Positions 40,470-49,812 of a stretch of 64,000 nt of DNA are shown piece after piece; the first letter of the stretch is position 1, and every line of letters starts with the position of its first letter. Under the pieces are notes generated by a model that worked only from the letters and a program-made list of their open reading frames with translations, made no database searches and was not told the origin of the DNA. This stretch comes from Poriferisphaera corsica (GTDB taxonomy: Bacteria; Planctomycetota; Phycisphaerae; Phycisphaerales; Phycisphaeraceae), in the NCBI RefSeq assembly GCF_007747445.1, contig NZ_CP036425.1, positions 4,076,175 to 4,140,174 of the forward strand, in the 5' to 3' direction. The translations under genes were made by a program, and so were the position numbers.

Positions 40470-40715
40470 TCTTGTGCGCGCATCCTGCACACACTTCATT
40501 TTTTCCGTTCTTTTCTCTCCAAAACCGTCTCGAAACGCGCCGAATTTTTGATTCTTGAACCGTTTCTAACCAAACACTTTTTTCGATCGCTTTCCCTGAC
40601 TCATCGCGCGAGATCAGCAGTACCAGTAACTTATCAATTATTTTCGTCGACTGACCAAACAGAACGCGCGCACAAATTCAAACACACGTGCGCACAAAAC
40701 CCATCAATTTACTAC
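40470..40715. repeat. Intergenic block with TGCGCAC motifs, related to 6.55-6.80 kb
   Basis: Shares an ordered set of elements with 6545-6800: T-run plus CGTTCTTTTC, then AAAACCGT, then CGTGCGCACA ending ACCCATCAA. Located upstream of the unknown anchored protein and downstream of nfeD. Confidence 0.5.
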
Positions 40716-40761
40716 TCATAACCACCTAATCACGTCAACTATTTCCCAGTTCATCGCCAAC

Positions 40762-42729
40762 TCAGCTGCGCACTTCTTCAACCACAATAATGTTCCCGCT
40801 CACCTCGACAACGCGCACCTCAATCCCGATTTCGATCCATTCACCGCGCGTTACCACATCCACTTTCGCCCCATCAAAGTCCGCCGTACCCGCAGGCCGC
40901 AAATCCGTATCTGCTGTGCCCACAGCACCTTCTGATATCTCTCCCTCGCCCAATACTTCCGCGCCAGAAACATCCGACCATCTTTTCGCTTCCTCATCTC
41001 GGCCCAAACCCATCCCAACCTCACTCCCGTCAACCAACAACATATCATCCTCCAACACCAAACGATTCAAAAATGGAATCTTCCCGAAATATCTGGTAAT
41101 AAAGTACATACAAACAACGCTCACAAACGTCCCACCCAAAATACTCAACGTCGAACCCATCACACGCCCCCACTGATATGACGGCGGAAGCGGCACAGGC
41201 CCAAACGACGGCCCACCACCACTCGGTACAACCGACAAAACCAAACCCGCGAACATCATCAGAATTCCAAGAATTCCGAGCAGGCCAAAGGTTGGCGTAA
41301 ATGCAATCTCGATAACGAGTAATACAAATCCAATGAAGAACATGACGATGTGCCACACGTCGGCAAAACCTGCGATGAGCGGAGCGCCGAGCAGAATGAT
41401 CAGCGCCAGTACTGCGACCGCACCGGCAATACCGATGCCGGGGGTTTGAAATTCCATGTATGCGCCAACAAGCAGCGCGATGACAAGAAAACCACGGATG
41501 AGCGGGTTGGTCAAAAATGCGGCAGCGCCTTCACTCCATGTCTGCGGAATAACAATGAGACTATGCGCTGAATAGTACTGTTCTAGCTCTTGATTCGTTG
41601 CAATGGTTGCTTTTGATATGCCAATGTCTTGCGCGCGGGTTTGATTGAGTGTGAAGAGTGTGTTGCCGGGATGGACGAGGCCGTTGGGGAGCATGGCGCC
41701 ACTGGGGAGAACGGAAACCGGCTCCCATGTGCCTTTGAGTTGCGGTTGATTGATGGGTGCGATTTCGTAAGTCACAGCGCCGACGGCGTACGGATCGTCT
41801 TTATATAAGGTGGTATCGAAGTCATCGCCATTCACCATCCATGCGTAGTCAGCTTGATTGACGAGATGCCGCTCGCCGGTTTTGGGGTTTTGGATGTAAA
41901 AGACCTCAACGCCAAGAACGCACATGGCGTGGAATGGGGCATAGTCCAGACCTGCTTCGCGGGCATTGTCGCGGAACTCTTCGAGGAGGGGCGAAAGCGC
42001 TTTTGCGCGTTCGGTGGGCGAGAGTTCGGCGCCGGGTTGGATTGGCGCGCTGTCGCCGATGGTTGAGGCGGGTGACATGACGATTTCATCGCAGGCCGAG
42101 GCAAGGAGGATGCCTGCGGAGTAGGCTTTGTTGTTGACCCATGCGATGGTTTCTACGGGGACTTTGACGGGGTCTTTGATGAATTTGGCGATTTCGAGTG
42201 CGGCGGGGAGTTCGCCACCAAAGGTGTTGAATTCGAAGACGATGAGCGAGGCGCCTGAGTCAACGGCTCTTTGGACACGTCGTTCCATCGAGGTTTTGAC
42301 GAAGCTGTAGATTTCGGTTTCAACGGGGATAACGGCGATGGTTGAGCCGGAGGGTTTGGTGGCGGCGAGTGATGGATTATTCGGTGTGAAGTTGGTTGGC
42401 GAGCTGCTGATGGCGGACCCGAAGTTGGGGTTGTTGCTGCCATCGATTTCTGGATCGGCATCGGTGCTAGGTTTGTCTGAAAGATCAGCTGACGCGTTCG
42501 TTTCTGAGGAGGAGGCAGGGGAGGATGGTCCGTTGGTCCAGTCGAAGATGAGCGGCTGATTTTTATCGGTTTGCTTAGCGTTATCGGCAGACTCGTTGGA
42601 TGTTTGGGGTGGTGATTGCGGAGGGGTACTAGAGGATTGCTGCGCTTGAATAGAAGGGAAAAGAAGAAGCGTGATCAAGAGCAAGGTGATGATGTAGAAC
42701 AATCCGCTGTAGCATGCTTGCTTTTTCAT
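40762..42729 (-). CDS. nfeD: NfeD-family membrane-bound serine protease (long form)
   Basis: 655 residues. A signal peptide (FYIITLLLITLLLFPSIQA) and a Ser/Pro/Asn-rich linker lead to a ClpP-class protease domain (about 128-400). That domain has IVFEFNTFGGELPAALEIAKFI and the nucleophile Ser204 in NKAYSAGILLASACDEIVM. Four transmembrane helices follow (about 425-540), then a C-terminal OB-fold NfeD domain (GKVDVVTRGEWIEIGIEVRVVEVSGN-like). Such proteins act with stomatin/SPFH partners in membrane quality control; no floA or stomatin gene is adjacent. Base skew switches abruptly inside the gene near 41.3 kb: the part encoding the membrane and OB domains is C-rich on the + strand, the protease part G-rich. 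Confidence 0.92.
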   Translation of the reverse strand: MKKQACYSGLFYIITLLLITLLLFPSIQAQQSSSTPPQSPPQTSNESADNAKQTDKNQPLIFDWTNGPSSPASSSETNASADLSDKPSTDADPEIDGSNNPNFGSAISSSPTNFTPNNPSLAATKPSGSTIAVIPVETEIYSFVKTSMERRVQRAVDSGASLIVFEFNTFGGELPAALEIAKFIKDPVKVPVETIAWVNNKAYSAGILLASACDEIVMSPASTIGDSAPIQPGAELSPTERAKALSPLLEEFRDNAREAGLDYAPFHAMCVLGVEVFYIQNPKTGERHLVNQADYAWMVNGDDFDTTLYKDDPYAVGAVTYEIAPINQPQLKGTWEPVSVLPSGAMLPNGLVHPGNTLFTLNQTRAQDIGISKATIATNQELEQYYSAHSLIVIPQTWSEGAAAFLTNPLIRGFLVIALLVGAYMEFQTPGIGIAGAVAVLALIILLGAPLIAGFADVWHIVMFFIGFVLLVIEIAFTPTFGLLGILGILMMFAGLVLSVVPSGGGPSFGPVPLPPSYQWGRVMGSTLSILGGTFVSVVCMYFITRYFGKIPFLNRLVLEDDMLLVDGSEVGMGLGRDEEAKRWSDVSGAEVLGEGEISEGAVGTADTDLRPAGTADFDGAKVDVVTRGEWIEIGIEVRVVEVSGNIIVVEEVRS

Positions 42730-43784
42730 AGACCCATTATAGATCGGGATAAACGGGCTGCATCATCATATTTAAGGATCTGGTCGTTTATGTGTGCGAA
42801 TTTGGGCTTTGGATCGGATGCTTTACGCTGTGAGAGGTAAACGGCGTATATGATGCATCGGCTTCTGACCCCATGACCGACGGTCATGGGCTTGGAGGAA
42901 GCGTATTCGAGAAATTACTAAGCTGAGTGAATGGGCGCAATAGAAAAGACAGCAAACGAAAAAGAAACACGTTTGCTGTCTTATCTATCATCTGACCCGA
43001 AAGACGCGGCTGAATTTAGAGCGGTATGAAAATTGCGTGTTGAGCATGCCCACCGCCCTGTAACTTAATCCACCCAACCCCCGGAACCCCGGAGGCCCCG
43101 GACACCCCGGAAAGGCTTGCCCACTGCTAAGTCTCTGCCTCAAAATCCCGCGGAAGGGATCTTGTACCAAATCCCGGAGATTTGGTACAAAGCGAGGCGG
43201 AAAGGGTTGGTGGTGGTTGGGGTGAAGTTCATTAAGGAGGTGGGCAGGGATGACCGGAGCCATCCCTTGCTCACACAACAAACGCAACGCTCTAAATTGT
43301 CAGGCATTGGTGCGAGGCACCGATGCGTTTGAAAGCATGAGAGGGGGTAAGGTTTGCGTCTCATGTTTGCCCAGAAGCCCGTGGTGATCTGATGTGCGGC
43401 AGGGGGACACTTACTGTTGCGGGTTGGCAGGATTTGGAGTGGTCACTCGTGGCCTGCGGCTCTCGCGGCAAGGAAAGTATCACGCAAGTCGCACTGTAGA
43501 AACGCATTAGGTGATGCAGTGGATTGTGTGCTTTCATGAAATAGGACGGAACAAAGGTCGTTCTATTTCACGTGTGCTATAAAAAAAGTAAAAAATATGG
43601 AAAAAGGTGAGAAAGTAGGGTTGAAGCGTGATTGAATGTCATTAAGATGCCGTGTTTTACGTCATGTTTAAGTGTTTTGTTCAAGTACAGTTAAAAACTG
43701 AGCTGATATGAAATGCGGCAGCGGACAAGTGGTTTGAATATTAATATGTAACAATCAACAAGATTGGGATTTGGAGTAAATACG
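42730..43784. other. 1 kb intergenic region rich in hairpins and a G-quadruplex motif
   Basis: Contents: palindrome CCCATGACCG-A-CGGTCATGGG (42870-42890), and a 13-bp perfect hairpin AAGACAGCAAACG / CGTTTGCTGTCTT (42946-42958, 42970-42982). There are four C-tracts at 43078-43108 (G4 motif on the minus strand), an inverted repeat TTGTACCAAAT / ATTTGGTACAA (43162-43190), and TGAAATAG / CTATTTCA (43537-43544, 43563-43570). A 71-codon frame from 43117 overlaps these and lacks a ribosome site, so I do not call it a gene. Confidence 0.5.
42946..42982. terminator. Terminator-like 13-bp hairpin
   Basis: Perfect 13-bp stem with an 11-base loop. A short T-rich flank exists on the minus strand (TTTTC). 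It is not adjacent to a gene end, so it may end a small RNA or belong to a repeat element. Confidence 0.5.
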
Positions 43785-44573
43785 ATGAGCAAGAAGCCGA
43801 TTCGTGTGACGGTGTGGCATGAGCATGTGCATGAAAAAACGAACAAGACCGTGGCTGAGATTTATCCGGATGGGATGCATGCGGAGATGAAGGCTGCGAT
43901 TGAAGAATATTTGGGTGAAGATGTTGTTGTGAGAACAGCTTTACTAGAAGAGGCGGAGCATGGCCTGACAGACGAGGTGCTGGCTGAGACGGATGTGATG
44001 ACGTGGTGGGGACATTGTGCTCACGACCAAGTGGATGACGCGATTGTCGAGAAGGTGCATAAGCGTGTGTTAGAGGGTATGGGCTTAGTGGTGCTGCACT
44101 CGGGGCATTATGCGAAGATCTTCAAGAAATTGATGGGTACGAGTTGCTCACTTCGTTGGCGTGAAGCGGCGGAGAAAGAGCGATTGTGGTGCGTGGATGG
44201 CGGTCATCCGATTGCGGATGGTTTGGAGGGTGAATTCTTCGAATTGCCTGAAACTGAGATGTATGGTGAGTATTTTGATATTCCGACGCCTGAAGAGACG
44301 GTGTTTATCTCTTGGTTTGAGGGTGGCGAAATCTTCAGGTCATGCTGCACATGGACGCGTGGTAAGGGTAAGGTCGTTTACTTCCGGCCGGGACATGAGA
44401 CGTTCCCGATTTACTACAACAAGGATGTACGCCGCGTGTTGGCAAACAGCGTAAAGTATGTCGCGCCTCGATCGAGTGCTCCTGTGCGTGTGTTTGATGC
44501 ACCGTGCATTGCAGAGCCTTTGGAAGAGATCAAGGGCGATCACGAAGTGGATCAGTCGTTGCACGAACACTAA
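43785..44573 (+). CDS. ThuA-like (trehalose-utilisation family) protein
   Basis: About 262 residues from the ATG at 43785, with GGAG 8 bases upstream; a TTG at 43764 is an unsupported alternative. The class I glutamine-amidotransferase-like fold is visible in [52 protein letters not shown] and [14 protein letters not shown], as in ThuA. ThuA takes part in disaccharide (trehalose/sucrose) utilisation, possibly with 3-keto-sugars, but no sugar gene is adjacent here, so the role is inferred by family only. Confidence 0.88.
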   Translation: MSKKPIRVTVWHEHVHEKTNKTVAEIYPDGMHAEMKAAIEEYLGEDVVVRTALLEEAEHGLTDEVLAETDVMTWWGHCAHDQVDDAIVEKVHKRVLEGMGLVVLHSGHYAKIFKKLMGTSCSLRWREAAEKERLWCVDGGHPIADGLEGEFFELPETEMYGEYFDIPTPEETVFISWFEGGEIFRSCCTWTRGKGKVVYFRPGHETFPIYYNKDVRRVLANSVKYVAPRSSAPVRVFDAPCIAEPLEEIKGDHEVDQSLHEH

Positions 44574-44596
44574 AGAAAATGCTTAGTTAAACGATG

Positions 44597-44631
44597 AAAC
44601 AGCTGCGGATCTGATTGATTCGCAGCTGTTT
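44597..44631 (+). terminator. Terminator of the ThuA-like gene
   Basis: 11-bp perfect stem AAACAGCTGCG / CGCAGCTGTTT, 13-base loop, T-run and CTTT after it. Confidence 0.92.
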
Positions 44632-44779
44632 TTCTTTATAAATATGAAGAATGCGGTTAGTTTGAGAGCGCTTTGCGTAAATACCCACTTGTTGACCATA
44701 AGGTCGTTTACGATTAATTGAGGTATTGTGAGCAATTGTGTGTTTGAGCATATTCATTTTGACGCGTGTGAGGTAATCG

Positions 44780-45187
44780 ATGATTAGACAGTTAGCACAT
44801 TTGTGTATTCACTCAAAAGATTTGGCGAAGACGGAATGGTTTTACTGCGGGGTGCTTGGGCTGAAGAAGAAATTTACGTTTGAAAAAGATGGGGAAGAAT
44901 TTGGGTTTTATATTGAATTGGGGGAACGCACATTTATTGAGGTGTTTCAAGGGGAAGTGGCTGGGGAGGGAAATATTAGACATATGGCGATTGAAGTGGA
45001 TGATATGGAAGCGGTGCGGACGAGTTTAGCTGAAGCAGGCATTGAGGTGGGCGAGAAATCGTTTGGGGCGGATCACGCGTGGCAGATGTGGGTGAAAGAT
45101 CCGGATGGCAATGCGATAGAGTTTCATGAATATACGGCGAAGGCGATGCAGTTAACAGGCGGCGTATGCAGCGTCGATTGGACGTAG
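44780..45187 (+). CDS. VOC-family (glyoxalase/bleomycin-resistance fold) protein
   Basis: 135 residues with the two beta-alpha-beta-beta-beta modules of the vicinal oxygen chelate fold. Candidate metal ligands are His7 (QLAHLCIH), a Glu in TFIEVFQG, His in NIRHMAIEVDD and Glu in GNAIEFHEY, which closes the second module. Members include lactoylglutathione lyases and many uncharacterised enzymes; the substrate cannot be told. It is convergent with the HTH protein gene across a shared terminator. Confidence 0.88.
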   Translation: MIRQLAHLCIHSKDLAKTEWFYCGVLGLKKKFTFEKDGEEFGFYIELGERTFIEVFQGEVAGEGNIRHMAIEVDDMEAVRTSLAEAGIEVGEKSFGADHAWQMWVKDPDGNAIEFHEYTAKAMQLTGGVCSVDWT

Positions 45188-45209
45188 TGATATCGAAAAC
45201 AAAAACAAA

Positions 45210-45233
45210 CCGCGTCCATTTTCATGGGCGCGG
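45210..45233 (-). terminator. Terminator between VOC and HTH genes
   Basis: CCGCGTCCAT / ATGGGCGCGG (one G-T pair), 4-base loop, T-rich tail on the minus strand. Confidence 0.82.
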
Positions 45234-45284
45234 CAGTTCTTCCACTTCCTACAATTCTATTTTGTGTCGTTGTGCTATTGCTGA

Positions 45285-46322
45285 TTAGTGCAGCATCGCT
45301 TCTTCATTGAGCGCGTCTTGAAGAGCGCGGCGAGCACGATCACTTTTTTGTTCCATTTTCTGAAGCTGTGACTTCATGGATTTAAGCTGCTTGCGGAGCG
45401 AATCATTTTCGTTCTGGAGCTTATTGGGTTGCTGACTTTTCTGCTCGATTTGCGTGAGTTCTTCAAGGGTGGTTTGTGCGGTAATTTCCTGTATCGGCAT
45501 GCCGGCGAACTCGTGATTTTGATTATCGAGAAAACTGGTGTCTTCCATCGCGGCTTCGGCGAATTCAGAGTAGTCTGTCTGCATTTCTGTTGGCACAGCG
45601 GTTGTGGAAGCTGGGGCCGCGACGGCAGCGGCCGGTGCGGATGAGCTGGTGAATGCTACGGTGCCAATGGAGGCGAGTGCAATCACGGCTGCGGCAGACC
45701 ACGCGAGGTAGCACATCTGACGCATGCGGTAGGTGTGATTGTGAAGGATGGCGATCTTTTCGTTCGCTTCGTCGGCTTGTCTTTGAGCTAGAAGCACGCT
45801 GGCGCCGGCAAGTTTCTGGAAGCGGCGGGCTTGGGCTTCGGGTGAGAGATCATCCTTTTCTTCCTGATCATTGAGCAGGTGAGAAGGTTTGAGGAAGCCG
45901 GGCTTACCCATAGGCCAACGCTCGGCTTCGGTTTGATTTTCTGATATCTCGTTCCAATCTTCATCCTCATCGGGCGTGCCAACTTCGTCGGATGGGAGTG
46001 GAGAGTAATTTTGGCCGCCTAGCACTTGCGCGTTTGGGCGAGCGGGTTCTAATTCGATGGGCTCTTGTAAATCTTGTGGTTGTTTATGAGCAGCTTTCAT
46101 GCGCGGCGTGTCGTGCTGCTCGATTGGTGCGCCATTGCGTTCGAGGACGAGTCCCATGCCGGGCTGATCTTCGGTGCCTTGTTCGAAGTAGACTTTAACT
46201 TCGCGGCGTCCTTCGTTTTGTTGCCATTCGACGGCATTCGCAGAGATACGTCTGCGTACGGTAGTGGCGCTGACGCCGAGTGCGGTTGCTGCTTCTTCGA
46301 CTGATAACCATTTGCTGAGCAT
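45285..46322 (-). CDS. Membrane-anchored HTH DNA-binding protein
   Basis: About 345 residues from the ATG at 46322 (AGGGG 4 bases upstream; an ATG at 46334 is possible). The N-terminus is a MerR/excisionase-type helix-turn-helix (LSVEEAATALGVSATTVRRRISANAVEWQQNE). An acidic disordered region of about 120 residues follows, then a transmembrane helix (about 208-229 of the long form) and an Ala/Pro-rich segment. A C-terminal coiled coil (NKLQNENDSLRKQLKSMKSQLQKMEQKSDRARR) completes it. DNA-binding head plus membrane span suggests a membrane-tethered regulator or chromosome-tethering factor. I recognise no named family. Confidence 0.78.
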   Translation of the reverse strand: MLSKWLSVEEAATALGVSATTVRRRISANAVEWQQNEGRREVKVYFEQGTEDQPGMGLVLERNGAPIEQHDTPRMKAAHKQPQDLQEPIELEPARPNAQVLGGQNYSPLPSDEVGTPDEDEDWNEISENQTEAERWPMGKPGFLKPSHLLNDQEEKDDLSPEAQARRFQKLAGASVLLAQRQADEANEKIAILHNHTYRMRQMCYLAWSAAAVIALASIGTVAFTSSSAPAAAVAAPASTTAVPTEMQTDYSEFAEAAMEDTSFLDNQNHEFAGMPIQEITAQTTLEELTQIEQKSQQPNKLQNENDSLRKQLKSMKSQLQKMEQKSDRARRALQDALNEEAMLH

Positions 46323-46334
46323 CGGACCCCTCAT

Positions 46335-47126
46335 CTTCCAAGAATAACTGGGTGAGCTGAAACAAGGCCAAACGTGTCAGAGAGAAACGAAAGCGAGGCA
46401 CGTTGGGCGAACTTAGTGTCATGCAGGCGAGGTGCGTGGATAAGAACGATGAGAAGTAACAGGTAGCCGCGCATGACTGTTTACGTTGTCAGGAGTTTTT
46501 TCGTCTGGATGAGGGGATCGCTGAAAGGTGGAGAGGGTAAACCAAATAAAGTTTCTGTGATAGATAAGGAAATGATCGTGTTGTGCGGTTTAGGTAAGAG
46601 GAGAGGGGGAGAGGGAATAAAAAAAACGAGCCCTCAGCCGAAGCCGAGGACTCGAGGGGGGGGATCAAATTTGGTGGCGACTGCTGAGGTTACTTAATTG
46701 GTAACGGAGTCGCATATAACGCCTTAGGGGTTATCCCTCAAGACAGGTAACATGATAGTGTATCTGAAAATAAAATCAACTCCATGAGTCGGAAAAAGGA
46801 AATATTTTCTTTTGATTCAACATACAGGCAAGTCGTGGAACTGTGGGAAATTGAACATGGGAGCTGGGATGCAGATTGTTTTCTTGAGATAGCCAATATT
46901 TGCTTGTGTCTTAAATACTTGCGTTTGGGGGTGATATAAGCATAAACCGGTTAACCAGTTTGTCATCGTATGGTATGTCTAATGTTCAACTAGACGAAAG
47001 AACCTCAGATTGTAATTTTTACGTTAAAACGAGTTATCCCCAATGTAAATTGTGAGAACGATGTCATGAGAAGAATCGAGACAAGAATTTAACTGAGAAT
47101 CGTTTCTCGCATTTTAATATATCCAA
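46335..47126. other. Intergenic region upstream of the HTH gene
   Basis: Besides the candidate small RNA (46619-46779) it contains no supported reading frame. 46780-47126 is A/T-rich without recognised structure. Confidence 0.4.
46619..46779 (-). ncRNA. Candidate structured small RNA with promoter and terminator
   Basis: On the minus strand TTGATT (46774-46779) and TATCAT (46752-46757), 16 bases apart, form a sigma70-like promoter. Transcription would start near 46744. The RNA has a stem GCGACT / AGTCGC (46708-46713 with 46677-46682) enclosing GTTAC-CAATTAA-GTAAC (46689-46705). It ends in an excellent terminator: a 12-bp stem with a TTCG tetraloop (46627-46654) and eight T (46619-46626). About 125 bases; no reading frame. 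It is not a known housekeeping RNA that I recognise. Confidence 0.55.
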
Positions 47127-47378
47127 CTAAACCACAAGTTTATTGTTGATAGGCTTGCTGGAATGCTGGGAAACTCGTCTTACTTCGAGAAGGATGTCTT
47201 CAAGGTGATGGATTTCCTGAGCGAGTTTTTCCTGCTCTTGGGCGTAGGTTTGTGTTTGGATTTGTTTATTTTCGGGGTGAAGCGCGTGATCAAGCCAAAT
47301 GTTGTTGCGCGGTGTGATGGGTGTGGTCGTATCGAACGTGTCACCCGAATCATCATGCTCACGGTTTGAAAAAGTCAT
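47127..47378 (-). CDS. Small coiled-coil hypothetical protein (83 aa)
   Basis: From the ATG at 47378, with AAGGGG 7 bases upstream. The N-terminal half is polar and Thr-rich (DDSGDTFDTTTPITPRNN). The C-terminal half is a heptad-like helix (YAQEQEKLAQEIHHLEDILLEVRRV). The frame extends upstream to 47495 but that part crosses a terminator hairpin and is probably not translated. No family recognised. Confidence 0.55.
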   Translation of the reverse strand: MTFSNREHDDSGDTFDTTTPITPRNNIWLDHALHPENKQIQTQTYAQEQEKLAQEIHHLEDILLEVRRVSQHSSKPINNKLVV

Positions 47379-47469
47379 GGCAATGCCCCTTCTGACTTTT
47401 TTGAATGCGATACATCTGAACAAGAAGCAAAGCTGACGGAGGGTGGTGAGATGCGTCCTGTTGGTAACG

Positions 47470-47503
47470 AAAAACCAGCATCGCCAAGAAAGCAATGCTG
47501 GTT
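47470..47503 (-). terminator. Terminator, minus strand
   Basis: AACCAGCAT(T/C)GC arms around TTTCTTG, followed on the minus strand by TTTTTCG. It ends a transcript from 47.5-47.9 kb before the 83-residue gene. Confidence 0.75.
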
Positions 47504-47889
47504 AGGAGGGATTTGGTGCTAGTCTGTTCTACTGCCTGTGACACCAACACCAAACAAACAAGGAGACGCCAAAATTCGAGGCCATGACTTCGTGGATTTT
47601 GTGACTGCGTTGTCGCTATTCGTCACAAGGTTCAACCACTTGCGAGCTAGGGCAATCTCAACCTGTTGAGTTCGGGAGGAGCGTGTGCTTTGTGGGTTCT
47701 GTGTATCTGTTTTCAGTGTTGTGATGGTTACGCTTACGTTGCGTTTCCCTTTGATTCACATGGAATATTAGGTGTGCGACCCTACGATTTCTAGCAATAT
47801 CACGTAATTTTATTTGTATTTACAGTTTAATTTACGGTACTTTTGTGCCTTTCGTCTATTTTATATTCGCTTACCAAACGCAATAAAAC
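47504..47889. other. Intergenic region bounded by two minus-strand terminators
   Basis: About 390 bases between the terminators at 47890-47921 and 47470-47503, with no supported reading frame. On the minus strand it has TTGTGAC / GTCACAA arms (around 47609-47640) and a CTCAAC/GTTGAG hairpin. A small RNA would explain a terminator here. Confidence 0.35.
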
Positions 47890-47921
47890 AGACGCGTCGC
47901 AAAGTGAATTACGACGCGTCT
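47890..47921 (-). terminator. Terminator of the first PEP-CTERM gene
   Basis: 10-bp perfect stem AGACGCGTCG / CGACGCGTCT, 12-base loop, TGTTTTATT on the minus strand. Confidence 0.85.
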
Positions 47922-47959
47922 ACTACATTATTTATTCATTTCGGCACGGCTTATAGAAA

Positions 47960-48646
47960 CTATGACTTCTTGGGTTTACGATCTCGCCTGGAGACAACTA
48001 TCGCGATAAGACCTGTTGCAGCCAGCACAATTGTGCCCGGCTCGGGGATCACAATGAAGCGGCCTAGCAGTGAGAAGTTGGTATTGGATGAGGTCGTGCC
48101 AGTGACGATTGTCTTTGTGATCGGTTTGTTTGCCTCTTTCAAACCCAAAAGTTCGACTGTGTAGGTTTGATCATTGATGGTGAACGTTTCGTTTGCGAAT
48201 GATTTTTCGGGAAGTGAAAACGTGTCGCTTGTTTTGCCAGACCCATTCTGGAAATTGAGATCGAAAGTGAGTTCTTTCGATTCTTTCTCAGGTGAAAGAA
48301 AATCGAAAAACAGGCTCATTTGTATAACGGACGGGGTGGTGCCATCGGTATTGGTACCGTTCCAATGATTAAAGGATGCCAGTTCAAATGCTTCGCCGGG
48401 ATCAACATTGAAAGGGTCGTAGCCGTATTGCGCCTGGAACGTATCCTCGATTCTATAAAGCGGATATGAGTTCACACCAAGACGTAAGCCGTGGTTGCTA
48501 CCGAAGCGTGAGTAATAGGCATTGGGGTTATCATCGGCTTTGATGTCGATCGTGGTTTCTTTGACTGTGCCTGTAATCGTTGAGGCAGCTAGTGGGAAGG
48601 CTGCGCATAGTGCTGTCGTGCAGGCCAATATGACTGTTGGTTTCAT
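47960..48646 (-). CDS. PEP-CTERM secreted protein, THxN-like
   Basis: 228 residues with an N-terminal signal peptide and a C-terminal sorting signal: IPEPGTIVLAATGLIAIVVSRRDRK (PEP motif, hydrophobic helix, basic tail). An exosortase would be expected to process it; none is in the window. The middle (FNHWNGT, then alternating strands, TFTINDQTYTVELLGL) resembles the THxN subfamily of PEP-CTERM proteins. AGGA lies 7 bases before the ATG. It is the first of six related genes in a row on this strand. Confidence 0.85.
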   Translation of the reverse strand: MKPTVILACTTALCAAFPLAASTITGTVKETTIDIKADDNPNAYYSRFGSNHGLRLGVNSYPLYRIEDTFQAQYGYDPFNVDPGEAFELASFNHWNGTNTDGTTPSVIQMSLFFDFLSPEKESKELTFDLNFQNGSGKTSDTFSLPEKSFANETFTINDQTYTVELLGLKEANKPITKTIVTGTTSSNTNFSLLGRFIVIPEPGTIVLAATGLIAIVVSRRDRKPKKS

Positions 48647-48870
48647 GATATATTCCTGGATTCAAATTCGATCATGTCATTCATTTGAACGCTAAGAAAT
48701 GTCGAGGGGATATCGAAATAGAATTGGGGTTATACCTGTAAGAAGCCTATGGCTGTATGGGATATATCGATTCTGCGGGCAATATTTGTGATGGGCTAAC
48801 TATCTATTAGGCTTTGCCAATAACATTCGTTGGTACTGATTCGAAAAGAAGGTGCATACCAACAGAAACA

Positions 48871-48890
48871 GCCACTGAAAGGTCAGTGGC
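48871..48890 (-). terminator. Terminator of the second THxN-like gene
   Basis: GCCACTGA / TCAGTGGC, 4-base loop, followed on the minus strand by TGTTTCTGTT. Confidence 0.75.
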
Positions 48891-48995
48891 CGTAGAACGC
48901 GGAGTCATTGTCTGATTGATCATTGCATCCAGATGAATGAATGCGTGATTAAGAATTCAGCTGCCGATTGCGCGGCTGATTGTAGATTTTGCATT

Positions 48996-49739
48996 CTAAG
49001 TTGTGCGTTTTGTGCGTGTGTTTCTATTTCGCTTCAGTGCAAGTGCGGCTAAGGAAGCAAGGGCAAGTGTGCCGGCGGCTGGTGTTGGAACCGTTGCGGG
49101 GATCTCGACGAATTGAGCCAAGATATTTGAGTTACTATTTGAGTAGAGACCGCCGGTGATAAAGTCGGCGTTGATCGCGTTTGGATTGTTACCAAAGCCA
49201 AGGAGTTGAAGCGCGTAGGTTACGCCATTGTATGTGAAAGTTTGATCAGAGATCGCGGTGTCTGGGATGCTATAAACATCGGACTCACCTTCAGCGCCAG
49301 CATTGAAGTCGAGGTTGAATGTGAAGGTTTGCGGGCCAAGAGAAGCATTATCGCCAGAGAAATTGAGATTCACATTGTACGCGATGGAATCTGGCGCGGT
49401 ATCAGCAACGGTTTTTCCGTTCCAGTGCGTGATGCCACCCACACTAAACGCTTCTGATGCATCAGTTTCGATTGGGTTATAACCAGCAAGTGTTTGGAGC
49501 GTATCTTCGATGGTGTATCCGGGCGACGGATTTTGGCCGAGGCGTATGAGACGATTGTTGTATTCTTCTTTATAGGTTGCATCGGGATTCAGATCGTCAT
49601 TGATGCTGATTGTGTTGGTGGACACTCGTCCGGTGAACATTGCTGCGGATGCGTTTGATGTTATAAATATTGGCACACCGATAATGAGTGTGGCAATAAA
49701 AGCAAAAAATCTTTTTTTATGAATGCGTGCGAATGCCAT
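48996..49739 (-). CDS. THxN-like secreted protein with PTP-variant sorting signal
   Basis: 247 residues: signal peptide (FFAFIATLIIGVPIFITSNASA), a conserved ITHWNGK motif, and FTFNLDFNAGAEGESD, TYALQLLGF as in its neighbours. The C-terminus VPTPAAGTLALASLAALALKRNRN has PTP in place of PEP but the same helix plus basic tail. The start is well supported (AGGAG 8 bases before the ATG). A paralogue of the proteins at 47960 and 49813. Probably a surface or matrix protein. Confidence 0.83.
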   Translation of the reverse strand: MAFARIHKKRFFAFIATLIIGVPIFITSNASAAMFTGRVSTNTISINDDLNPDATYKEEYNNRLIRLGQNPSPGYTIEDTLQTLAGYNPIETDASEAFSVGGITHWNGKTVADTAPDSIAYNVNLNFSGDNASLGPQTFTFNLDFNAGAEGESDVYSIPDTAISDQTFTYNGVTYALQLLGFGNNPNAINADFITGGLYSNSNSNILAQFVEIPATVPTPAAGTLALASLAALALKRNRNTRTKRTT

Positions 49740-49812
49740 TGTTTGTACTCCTGAATGACAATGTGTGACAGACGAGTTGTTATGTGAGATGTCGCGGTTT
49801 GAGCGTTTGGGA

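Noticed and set aside
43117-43332. 71-codon frame as a small protein or transposase fragment
   Set aside because: No ribosome site; it overlaps a perfect inverted repeat and a competing frame on the other strand, so the codons follow the repeat structure.
47379-47495. Longer 122-residue form of the small coiled-coil protein
   Set aside because: The added N-terminus crosses a terminator hairpin, and a good ribosome site exists only before the ATG at 47378.
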